A stretch of DNA of 7,630 nucleotides from positions 1 to 7,630 of the forward strand of contig DJXC01000022.1 of the NCBI GenBank assembly GCA_002449575.1, in the 5' to 3' direction. Made by a program: the position numbers and the translations under genes. The stretch is from Ruminococcus sp. UBA7014 (GTDB taxonomy: Bacteria; Bacillota; Clostridia; Oscillospirales; Ruminococcaceae). Numbering within the stretch: the first letter of the stretch is position 1; each line of letters starts with the position of its first letter. A model generated the notes under the pieces. The model saw only the letters and a list, made by a program, of their open reading frames with translations, did not search any database and had not been told where the DNA came from. Positions 1 to 5,409 of this stretch are shown here, piece by piece.

Positions 1-147
1 ATGAATAACATGATGATGCTCGGCATTGGTGCATTTGCCCTGATTGCTGCCGGAATTGTCGCTTTCCTCATAATGAAGAAAAAGCCTGTGCAGAAGTCTG
101 AATCTGAACTGAACTATGACGATTCGGATGAAGATGATGATTTTTAA
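1..147 (+). CDS. C-terminal tail of a CD1107/DUF4366-like conjugation protein (probably partial at the window edge)
   Basis: The frame is open from the first base and encodes 48 residues: one hydrophobic helix at about residues 7-25 (GIGAFALIAAGIVAFLIM), a basic stop-transfer cluster KKK at 26-28, then a very acidic tail (DDSDEDDDF). From memory, a transmembrane helix, a short basic stretch and an Asp/Glu-rich end is how the CD1107-type DUF4366 proteins of Firmicute ICEs finish. These are extracellular or membrane-anchored proteins encoded near VirB4 and NlpC/P60 genes. The ATG at base 1 has no visible upstream sequence and may be internal, so this is best read as the end of a longer gene. 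A free-standing 48-residue single-pass membrane protein is the alternative. The gene points toward the maff2 remnant on the other strand, which is not expected in an intact ICE operon. Confidence 0.5.
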   Translation: MNNMMMLGIGAFALIAAGIVAFLIMKKKPVQKSESELNYDDSDEDDDF

Positions 148-155
148 CTGCTGAT

Positions 156-182
156 AACTTCTGCCCCAGTGGGGCAGAAGTT
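156..182. repeat. Perfect 12-bp inverted repeat with 3-nt loop at a coding-strand switch
   Basis: AACTTCTGCCCC (156-167), loop AGT (168-170), then GGGGCAGAAGTT (171-182), with no mismatch. Neither flank has a T-run, so it is not a classical Rho-independent terminator, although it could terminate both convergent reading frames weakly. It lies 9 bp past the stop of the left gene and inside the readable frame of the reversed maff2 fragment, exactly where the coding strand flips. Such a position also fits a fold-back recombination or amplification junction. Confidence 0.8.
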
Positions 183-330
183 CCACAACTGCCCACATAC
201 CGCCCTCCCACGCAGTCATGAAAAATATGTCAGTCGCACCTGTCATCATGTTCTGGAGTACAGGCACGAGGACGATTGCAAGCAGAATCAGACCAAGACC
301 AGCCATAAGCTGTTTCATTCCTTGAGATTT
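157..330 (-). pseudogene. maff2: Maff2 family membrane protein, C-terminal half (5' end missing)
   Basis: Read on the minus strand from base 330, the frame gives Lys-Ser-Gln-Gly and then MKQLMAGLGLILLAIVLVPV, followed by LQNMM. This is how the Maff2 family (PF12750) continues after its NDNPGAK motif: SQG-MKQLMAGGG, then one transmembrane helix. Only this second half is present. The residue before Lys is Pro (CCT) instead of the expected Ala, because everything right of base 330 is foreign sequence. The frame runs on past the usual family end through the 156-182 palindrome and stays open to base 1, so the true stop is unclear and the left limit given here is a choice. The missing N-terminal half matches the gene at 7169-7501, broken at the same codon. 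Maff2 is encoded with the mating-pore genes of Firmicute ICEs; its exact function is not known. Confidence 0.75.
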
Positions 331-355
331 AGGACAGTAGGCATAAAGAAGTTTT
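328..355. other. Element attachment junction, left (att-like half-site next to maff2 C-terminus)
   Basis: The maff2 reading frame is recognisable up to the AAA codon (plus-strand TTT, 328-330). Beyond it, 331-346 (AGGACAGTAGGCATAA) is unrelated to maff2 and is followed by AGAAGTTTT at 347-355. The right-hand maff2 break has the same order: AAA, 15 unrelated bases, then AGAAGTTTT. A shared 3-base core with matching arms at near-equal distance is what attL and attR of a large-serine-integrase element look like. The boundary is uncertain by the 3 shared bases. Confidence 0.6.
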
Positions 356-418
356 AAAACAAACAAGGTTAAGACCGATACAGCGAGCTATTTTATTCTA
401 AAACCGCTGACATTTTTC

Positions 419-447
419 TTGACAGCAAAAACAAAATATGGTATAAT
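419..447 (+). promoter_or_regulatory. Consensus sigma-70/sigma-A promoter for the dockerin gene
   Basis: TTGACA (419-424), a 17-bp spacer (425-441) and TATAAT (442-447) match the housekeeping consensus at all 12 positions with ideal spacing. It lies 26 bp upstream of the start codon, leaving room for a short leader with ribosome binding site AAGGGAG (457-463). No operator-like repeat was seen around it, so strong constitutive expression is the simplest reading. Confidence 0.9.
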
Positions 448-473
448 GAATTTTAGAAGGGAGCGTGCTTTAG

Positions 474-1697
474 ATGAGTAAACAAAAATTGAACCGAATC
501 ATTGCAGTCCTCATGGCAGTGATGGCTGTTGGTGTAAATCTGCCTAAGCAGTTTGTCTCTGCCGCAGATGAAAATACAGATTTTTCTCAGACCGTCATCA
601 CCTATGCTGAAAGAGCCGCCAGTCACTTCTATTACGATCAGTTTGATCAGTTTGAAAGGGCTGCACAGTGCAAAGCGTTTTATCAATGTCTGGATCGGTT
701 TTGTGAGGAACTGATTTCCTACAACGGTGATTTGTCGCATACAGAATATCTGATCTCGTTCAATGCAGAAACGCCTGTCAAATGGTCACCCGATGTAGGC
801 GAACTGTCTTATTCCGATCAACTGAATGTGCTGAATATGTATGCGGTCGATCATCCGTATTATTATTTTATCAATTCTGCCTTTTTTATTGATGACCAAT
901 TGAATTTGCTCTATGAATATGATTTCGACAAAGCAGAAAAGAGAAAAGCGATTTTTTCAAAAATCAACAGTTACATCGATTCCTATTCCAAGGTTACCAC
1001 AATTGATGCTCCTTACGAACAGGCAAAATACCTTCACGATACACTCTGTCTTAATATGACATATTCCTATGATACCTCCTTGTACCCATCGGATGGAGAA
1101 TGGACAAACTGTATTTACGGTGCTGTCTTTTACAAAACTGGTGTCTGCGAATGTTATGCCTCGACCTATCAGATGCTTGCACAGTATTATGGTCTGGAGT
1201 CTGCCTGTGTCAATGGCACAGTGAACGGGAATGGGCATCGCTGGAATATTGTAATGCTGGACGATGACGAGTATTATTATGTCGATGTCACATGGGATGA
1301 TGCTTTGAACGATACCAATCAATGGTCAAAGCAGTATCTTGAAACCTATTTTGCAGTCGGCTCTGCAATGCTGGAGCGTGATCATACCCGTGTGACGGAT
1401 TCTGAATTTTTCCGCACGGGAATGGGCGATCCTCTGCAAGCAATTCCAATTCCCTCGCTGTCCGCTATTTCCTATCAGGAAAAACACGCTGATGACCCTC
1501 CATATATCAAGGGGGATGTCAATAGTGATGGCATTTTTTCTGTCTCTGATGTAGTTCTGTTACAAAAATGGCTTTTAGCTGTACCAGATACACACCTTGT
1601 ATGTTGGAAAAAAGCCGATTTTTATAAAGATGGGCGGCTCAATGTATTTGATTTGTGTTTAATGAAAAGAGCATTAATTAAAAACAATCAAAGTTAG
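474..1697 (+). CDS. Secreted transglutaminase-like (papain-fold) protein with C-terminal type I dockerin
   Basis: 407 residues. Residues 1-30 form a signal peptide (KQK charged start, hydrophobic core about 10-21, likely cleavage after VSA). A transglutaminase-core domain follows: GVCECYA places the nucleophile at Cys225, the NGNGHRWN segment gives His255, and YVDVTWDD gives Asp271, a complete Cys-His-Asp triad. Residues 345-402 are a dockerin with two calcium loops: D348/N350/D352/S356/D359, and D382/Y384/D386/N390/D393. The Tyr at loop position 3 of the second repeat is unusual. The protein is therefore expected to be exported and docked by a cohesin to a cellulosome- or amylosome-like complex or the cell surface; its substrate cannot be told (protease, amidase or cross-linker). 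Start choice rests on AAGGGAG 10 bp upstream and the perfect promoter. It stands alone on its strand, between an att-like junction and the mobilisation operon, so it looks like cargo. Confidence 0.88.
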   Translation: MSKQKLNRIIAVLMAVMAVGVNLPKQFVSAADENTDFSQTVITYAERAASHFYYDQFDQFERAAQCKAFYQCLDRFCEELISYNGDLSHTEYLISFNAETPVKWSPDVGELSYSDQLNVLNMYAVDHPYYYFINSAFFIDDQLNLLYEYDFDKAEKRKAIFSKINSYIDSYSKVTTIDAPYEQAKYLHDTLCLNMTYSYDTSLYPSDGEWTNCIYGAVFYKTGVCECYASTYQMLAQYYGLESACVNGTVNGNGHRWNIVMLDDDEYYYVDVTWDDALNDTNQWSKQYLETYFAVGSAMLERDHTRVTDSEFFRTGMGDPLQAIPIPSLSAISYQEKHADDPPYIKGDVNSDGIFSVSDVVLLQKWLLAVPDTHLVCWKKADFYKDGRLNVFDLCLMKRALIKNNQS

Positions 1698-1857
1698 GAA
1701 TAATAAAATGTTTTTTTAAACTCTGATTTGGGTTAGCAAGCACTCCAATAATCTTAGCCTACTGGCACACTCAAAAACCGTTCCGCACAAGTCATAATCA
1801 GAATTGTGGAGCATACCACAACAAGCAGATAACCTAACGGCACACGCTGACCGTATA

Positions 1858-1894
1858 GCACTCTCTCTGGACGTTTCAGAGGGGGTGCTTTTTT
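1858..1894 (+). terminator. Rho-independent terminator between the convergent dockerin and recombinase genes
   Basis: A 12-bp stem (1858-1869 with 1877-1888, two G-U pairs), a 7-nt loop and a run of six T (1889-1894). It is oriented to stop transcripts coming from the dockerin gene, 160 bp past its stop codon. The rest of the 246-bp gap 1698-1943 holds an A/T-rich stretch just after the dockerin stop (1698-1725) and an att-like motif at 1752-1764. A short hydrophobic minus-strand frame (1754-1861) is described in the findings. Confidence 0.85.
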
Positions 1895-1943
1895 GGTCGG
1901 CAAGTTTTCCGCTCGGCAGGCTCGGACGGCTCTGGGGGCATTG

Positions 1944-2537
1944 TCAGGCGGAAGTCGGCTCGATGATGCCGTTTCGGGTTTCATACTCACGCACACGGCG
2001 GTAGAATGTGTTAGCCGACAAATCCATTTTTCGCATGAAGTCCCTGCCCGTGATGTTCTTCGACTTCCATTCCCCATAGAGATTTTCAAATTTTCCCCAG
2101 TCAATCGGGATAGGCTTTCGCCCTGTGTATTTGCCCTGTGCCTTTGCAATCTCGATGCCCTCACGCTGACGGAGTTTAAGCTGTTCACGCTCCAACTGTG
2201 AGAGAGCTGCAAACACGGTCAGCATGAATTTCCCCGTTGGCGAATTGGTGTCGATATTCTCCTTGTGGCTGATAAGCGTTACGCCCTTGTCGTTGAGAGT
2301 GTCGATGATATTCAGCAAGTCCCTTGTTGACCGCCCCAGACGGCTGATACTCTCCACATAAAGCGTATCGCCCTCACCCACATAGTCAAGCATGGCTTTG
2401 AGTTGTGGGCGGTCGGCTGTCGCTCCTGAAATCTTCTCGGAGAAAATACGGTCAACCTTGCAATTGTCCATAATCTCCTGCTGTCTGGCGGTTTCCTGAT
2501 GTTCGCTTGAAACACGAATATATCCGATTTTGCTCAT
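1944..2537 (-). CDS. Small serine recombinase (resolvase/invertase family)
   Basis: 197 residues, the length of resolvases and Pin-type invertases rather than large serine integrases (about 450-600). The N-terminal catalytic domain has GYIRVSS with nucleophile Ser10 and Arg8, then SRLGRSTRDL with active-site Arg66 and Arg69. The long E-helix region follows (LSQLEREQLKLRQREG, about 113-127), then the linker GKYTGRKP and a C-terminal helix-turn-helix at about 145-190. It should make staggered cuts with a 5'-serine link and resolve or invert DNA between paired sites. Start ATG has AAGGA 7-8 bp upstream. It begins 15 bp after the relaxase stop, so it is the last gene of the mobC-relaxase operon. 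A role in resolving multimers of the circular element, or in inversion, fits the context; the target sites are not known. Confidence 0.92.
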   Translation of the reverse strand: MSKIGYIRVSSEHQETARQQEIMDNCKVDRIFSEKISGATADRPQLKAMLDYVGEGDTLYVESISRLGRSTRDLLNIIDTLNDKGVTLISHKENIDTNSPTGKFMLTVFAALSQLEREQLKLRQREGIEIAKAQGKYTGRKPIPIDWGKFENLYGEWKSKNITGRDFMRKMDLSANTFYRRVREYETRNGIIEPTSA

Positions 2538-2552
2538 AAACTTATCCTTTCT

Positions 2553-4058
2553 TTATTCCAGTGTATCTTTCTTTTTCTGCTGTGTAAGTCTGCGCTGTCG
2601 GTTCTGCTCATTAAATTCATGAGCAAGTTTTGAGTTGCGGACTTCCCTCGTGTACTGCTGTGCCGTTGATTTCTTCGCCAGAAAAGTGTTATGCTCCTTT
2701 AGGAGAGTTTCATATTCCGATTTCAAATCGGCTGACATTTTCTGCAAGTCACTACGCTTGGGCGGTCTGCCGTCAACATAGTAATCTTTGATATGATTTT
2801 TGATGTACTTGTCTGCCTGTTCATAACTATCAATAGCGTCTGAATTTTTCTTTTTGAAATGCTTTCGCCAGAGTGCAGAACATTCCTGATATTCCTTGTA
2901 AACGGCTGAATGTTCGGAATGCTGTTTCAGCTTGGCAATGAGCGTATCAACCGCCCTGATTTTCTTTTTCAGCACGCTTAATTCTTCGGTGCGGTCATCA
3001 GAATGTGAGGTATTCCACATAAATTTGGAAAATTCCGTAAATGATGTGATTCCAACATTTTCAAGTGCCGTGATGATTTCATCAGCTTTTCGCATACCTC
3101 GAATGGATTCCCACATATCCTTTTTCTTTTCAGACGGCTGACTTTCAATCGGTTCGGGTTCAGGAGTTTTCTGCTCGCTCAACAATGCGAAAAATTCTTC
3201 ATCAGTAAGCACATCACTCATGGGCGGTGCAGAGGTCTTTTCGGGATTTTTCTTTTCAGAAAGCCTTTCCAAAGTGGATTGAGATTTCTGTATCTGTTCA
3301 ATCTGCTCTGCGATGCGTTCGGGAGTAAATTCTTCGCCCAAAGTGTCGGCTCGTGTAAACTTCTGCTGTCCCTCGTCTTTCAGACGGAACTTCAGCTTGA
3401 CCTTGTTCTGTGGCTTGTACACATACTCAATACCGCTGACGGTACAGTTTCGGAGAAAATCTTCAAAGTCTTTGCTGTAAAATGCGACTTCGGCAATTTT
3501 CGCACGGAGTTTATCTTTCCATGACTTGCCCTGTATCTGCATATCACGCTCGAAATGCGAAACTCCCTTGCCTTTCGGCTCGATAACAGACAAGCCGTGT
3601 TCCTGACAAATATCATCAGAAATTTTCCGTAACTTCGCCCATGACCTTTCGCTGACCTTGCCTTGATTATGCTCTGTTGTGAAACTCAATCCGTTATAGA
3701 GGTTTGTGTTATTGAAAATGATGTGACAGTGGATATGGGCATGGTCGGTATGAACGGCAAGCACATACTGATAATCGCCTTTCAGAAATTTGTCACAAAG
3801 TTCCTCACCAATCTGCAAAGCCTGTTCGGGTGTGACTTCGTTCGGAGCGAAACTCTGAATTATATGATGTGCAAGGATTGTTGTCCGTCCTGTTCCGTTG
3901 GCTCGGACGGCTCGGAAATCTTCGCTTGCTCCTCTGCTGTCGGCTCGGCAGGCATAAGACTGCACATATAGACCGTCGACGGTCTTATCTCCGTCTGTGA
4001 TGTAGCGGATTGCCGCCCAGTCTGTCGCTTTGATTGAATGGATAGAAGTGTATGCCAA
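2553..4058 (-). CDS. MOBP-type relaxase (MobA/VirD2 family)
   Basis: 501 residues. The N-terminal relaxase domain (PF03432-like, about 1-260) has Tyr19 in the AIRYI motif as likely nicking tyrosine. AHHIIQSFAP follows at about 63-72, and the metal-binding motif HTDHAHIHCHIIFN carries His103, Asp105, His108, His110 and His112. The C-terminal 240 residues are charged, with probable coiled coil, as in relaxases that contact the coupling protein. The enzyme nicks oriT, stays covalently bound to the 5' end and pilots the strand into the recipient. The start is TTG at 4058: the frame from here matches the family N-terminus (MAYTSIHSIK), and GGGGG lies 12 bp upstream inside mobC. It overlaps mobC by 199 bp in another frame, so translational coupling is likely. 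Confidence 0.93.
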   Translation of the reverse strand: MAYTSIHSIKATDWAAIRYITDGDKTVDGLYVQSYACRADSRGASEDFRAVRANGTGRTTILAHHIIQSFAPNEVTPEQALQIGEELCDKFLKGDYQYVLAVHTDHAHIHCHIIFNNTNLYNGLSFTTEHNQGKVSERSWAKLRKISDDICQEHGLSVIEPKGKGVSHFERDMQIQGKSWKDKLRAKIAEVAFYSKDFEDFLRNCTVSGIEYVYKPQNKVKLKFRLKDEGQQKFTRADTLGEEFTPERIAEQIEQIQKSQSTLERLSEKKNPEKTSAPPMSDVLTDEEFFALLSEQKTPEPEPIESQPSEKKKDMWESIRGMRKADEIITALENVGITSFTEFSKFMWNTSHSDDRTEELSVLKKKIRAVDTLIAKLKQHSEHSAVYKEYQECSALWRKHFKKKNSDAIDSYEQADKYIKNHIKDYYVDGRPPKRSDLQKMSADLKSEYETLLKEHNTFLAKKSTAQQYTREVRNSKLAHEFNEQNRQRRLTQQKKKDTLE

Positions 4059-4531
4059 ATTTCATTTACGCCCCCTTTGATTTCCGCTATGTCCTCGGCA
4101 TAGATTCGCCCTGTACTGTGCAGACGGATAAGAATTTGGTTGATGTTGTTTCCGATGCGTTTCATCAACTGATTTGTTTCGGCTATATCGGTGCTGTCTG
4201 CGGTCAAATCCACTCTCGCCCTGACACAATCACGAACGTATGTTGACTTGCTCTTGTAACCGAACTGTTGGCACTTGTTTTCAATGTCCTGCATTTCGGA
4301 TTCTGTAAAGCGAATATTGAGGGTGCAGGACTTATTTTCTCGCTTGGATTTCAAATACTTTCGCTCATCATCAGTAAGCTGACTTTCCGACTTGTCAGCA
4401 AGGCTTTTGTCAAGTTCGGCTCTGACCTCTTTGTCAAGCGTGTAATTGATTGCTCCGTCATAGGTCATTCCAGTAGTTTCAGTAACCTTATGCTTTGGCG
4501 GTCTGCCACGCTTTCTTTTTTCGGTTTTCAT
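3860..4531 (-). CDS. mobC: Relaxosome accessory protein MobC
   Basis: 223 residues. A basic N-terminus (KRKRGRPPKHK, AT-hook-like GRPPK) is followed by a ribbon-helix-helix-like segment at about 68-102 (CTLNIRFTESEMQDIENKC and YVRDCV). The MobC signature comes next, at about 124-164 (LMKRIGNNINQILIRLHSTG, then GGVNEIWHTL). MobC proteins bind oriT and help melt the nick region for the relaxase. The ATG has AAAGGAG 8 bp upstream. The last 66 or so residues are a low-complexity Pro/Glu/Ser-rich tail encoded by the stretch that also encodes the start of the relaxase; the frame use of the relaxase start dictates this tail's composition. First gene of the leftward mobC-relaxase-recombinase operon, next to the presumed oriT. 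Confidence 0.9.
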   Translation of the reverse strand: MKTEKRKRGRPPKHKVTETTGMTYDGAINYTLDKEVRAELDKSLADKSESQLTDDERKYLKSKRENKSCTLNIRFTESEMQDIENKCQQFGYKSKSTYVRDCVRARVDLTADSTDIAETNQLMKRIGNNINQILIRLHSTGRIYAEDIAEIKGGVNEIWHTLLSIQSKRQTGRQSATSQTEIRPSTVYMCSLMPAEPTAEEQAKISEPSEPTEQDGQQSLHII

Positions 4532-4555
4532 GGTGTTATCTCCTTTGTGATGATT

Positions 4556-4655
4556 TCGGCGGTAGCCGATTTTTTTATGACCGCTGTGCGGTCATTCGGG
4601 GTTCGGGGTGTCCCCGACAAGCAAATGTATTTTCGCCCTTTGTGGCGCAAAATAC
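4556..4655. other. Candidate origin of transfer (oriT): cluster of four hairpins upstream of mobC
   Basis: Four hairpins follow each other within 100 bp: TCGGC/GCCGA with loop GGTA and seven T (4556-4576); ATGACCGC/GCGGTCAT with loop TGT, perfect (4577-4595); TCGGGG/CCCCGA with loop TGT, perfect (4603-4617); and an 11-bp stem with one bulge starting GTATTTT and ending AAAATAC (4627-4655). A short palindrome CTGTCTGACAG (4660-4670) lies beside them. Nested hairpins directly upstream of mobC are the standard layout of MOBP oriT regions. The first hairpin with its T-run may also stop rightward transcription. I cannot place the nick site from sequence alone. Confidence 0.6.
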
Positions 4656-4790
4656 AATGCTGTCTGACAGTTACAGAAGTCTATGGAAGTCTGCGGTATT
4701 CTAAGACCGTAAAATAGGCGTTTTCAAGCCGTTGAAGATAGTTTATCCCAGAAATTCGGGAAAGCTGAATTTTTGAAAAAGCACTCATTT

Positions 4791-4873
4791 TGGTAGAAAT
4801 TTGGTAGAAAACCACTGCCAACAGGGTTGGTAGATATGGTAGAAATGGTAGAAATCTAAAAAGTTGGTAGAAA
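4791..4873. repeat. Iteron array, probable replication origin of the element
   Basis: Six direct copies of TGGTAGAAA start at 4791, 4802, 4828, 4837, 4846 and 4865; the third copy differs at one base (TGGTAGATA). Copies 3-5 are spaced exactly 9 bp apart, without gaps. The array lies in A/T-rich DNA about 190 bp upstream of the replication-initiator operon, where iterons bound by the cognate Rep protein are expected in theta replicons and in ICEs that replicate after excision. Confidence 0.8.
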
Positions 4874-4894
4874 ATCTGTTGACAAATCATATGA

Positions 4895-4944
4895 AAAAAT
4901 AGCGTACAGTGTTTCATAATCATGAAGTGCTGTCCGCTATTTTT
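4895..4944. terminator. Long leader hairpin with T-runs on both strands
   Basis: A 23-bp stem (4895-4917 with 4922-4944) with a 4-nt loop AATC, one mismatch and three G-U pairs when read as rightward RNA. It begins with AAAAA and ends with TTTTT, so it can act as a terminator in either direction and insulate the oriT/iteron side from the rep operon. A TTGACA lies just upstream (4879-4884), but the only -10-like hexamer (TACAGT, 4905-4910) is 20 bp away and inside the stem, so I do not call a promoter there. Confidence 0.65.
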
Positions 4945-4977
4945 GTGTCTGAACGAAAACTGAATATGTGTGAAAGT

Positions 4978-5023
4978 ACTTCTCAAACGACTGTCGTCTG
5001 ACGGTCGGTGAGGAGTGTTTTTT
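4978..5023 (+). terminator. Terminator or attenuator in the leader of the replication operon
   Basis: Two stacked helices, ACTTCTCA/TGAGGAGT (4978-4985 with 5009-5016) and CGACTGTC/GACGGTCG (4988-4995 with 5000-5007), have a small internal loop and a GTCT tip. G and six T follow (5018-5023). It is oriented rightward and ends 38 bp before the start codon at 5061, with no gene between. A terminator in a 5' leader right before a rep operon suggests attenuation control of initiator supply, as known for some Gram-positive plasmids; that role is inferred. Confidence 0.7.
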
Positions 5024-5060
5024 ATTTTCAATAAGAATTATCATTACAGGAGGTCTATCA

Positions 5061-5396
5061 ATGGCTAAGGTTGAAATCGGAGAAATTGATTTTGGAGTAC
5101 ACAGGAAGTATGACCTGATGAAGAGCAGCCGTGAGCTGTTTAGGCTCATGCTGAATAATCCAAAATGCGACTATGCAAGCCTTGAAGAAATGTTCACCTT
5201 TGAAGCAATGGAGAATTATGAGCCTGATGAGATATGCAGGGCTGTCGAGGAACTCACAGGTAAGGAGAAGTATAACAATCTCCTGCTTGAAATCAGCAAG
5301 CCTTACGGCAAGGTCTACGCTGTCAACAAAAGAAGAATACCTGAAATGACATTCACCTATCAGCCACTCGGCTTCAATGAAATGATAGGTCAGTAA
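5061..5396 (+). CDS. Small conserved-looking hypothetical protein, first gene of the replication operon
   Basis: 111 residues, unrecognised. It is soluble and mildly acidic, with no signal peptide or membrane segment. The middle is helical and rich in Glu (EEMFTFEAMENYEPDEICRA), and residues 80-105 look like strands (YGKVYAVNKRRIPEMTFTYQ). The start is well supported by AGGAGG (5048-5053) 7 bp before the ATG. It ends 13 bp before the replication initiator, whose ribosome binding site overlaps the region just after this stop, so the two are co-transcribed and probably coupled. By position it may help or regulate the initiator, but nothing in the sequence proves this. Confidence 0.75.
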   Translation: MAKVEIGEIDFGVHRKYDLMKSSRELFRLMLNNPKCDYASLEEMFTFEAMENYEPDEICRAVEELTGKEKYNNLLLEISKPYGKVYAVNKRRIPEMTFTYQPLGFNEMIGQ

Positions 5397-5409
5397 ATGA
5401 GGTGAGGAA

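Noticed and set aside
169..357. 62-residue plus-strand frame
   Set aside because: It lies opposite the maff2 C-terminal fragment, has no ribosome binding site and an unnatural His/Lys/Arg composition; it is a shadow frame.
1754..2212. 152-residue minus-strand frame overlapping the recombinase 3' end
   Set aside because: Most of it overlaps the recombinase in another frame and is low quality. Only its last 35 residues are retained as a low-priority observation.
1944..2537. Small serine recombinase as the integrase of the element that split maff2
   Set aside because: At 197 residues it lacks the large C-terminal recombinase and zinc-ribbon domains of integrases that act on ~50-bp attP sites.
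4268..4717. 149-residue plus-strand frame running from mobC into the control region
   Set aside because: It covers the mobC start, ribosome binding site and the oriT-like hairpins on the opposite strand. The composition is that of an antisense frame and no start signals are visible.
4791..4873. CRISPR array
   Set aside because: The repeats are 9 bp, with gaps of 0-17 bp and no unique spacers of 30 bp or so; they fit iterons.
4879..4910. Promoter TTGACA with TACAGT upstream of the replication operon
   Set aside because: The spacer is 20 bp and the -10 lies in the hairpin stem. The TTGACA is good, but I cannot defend the pair as a promoter.
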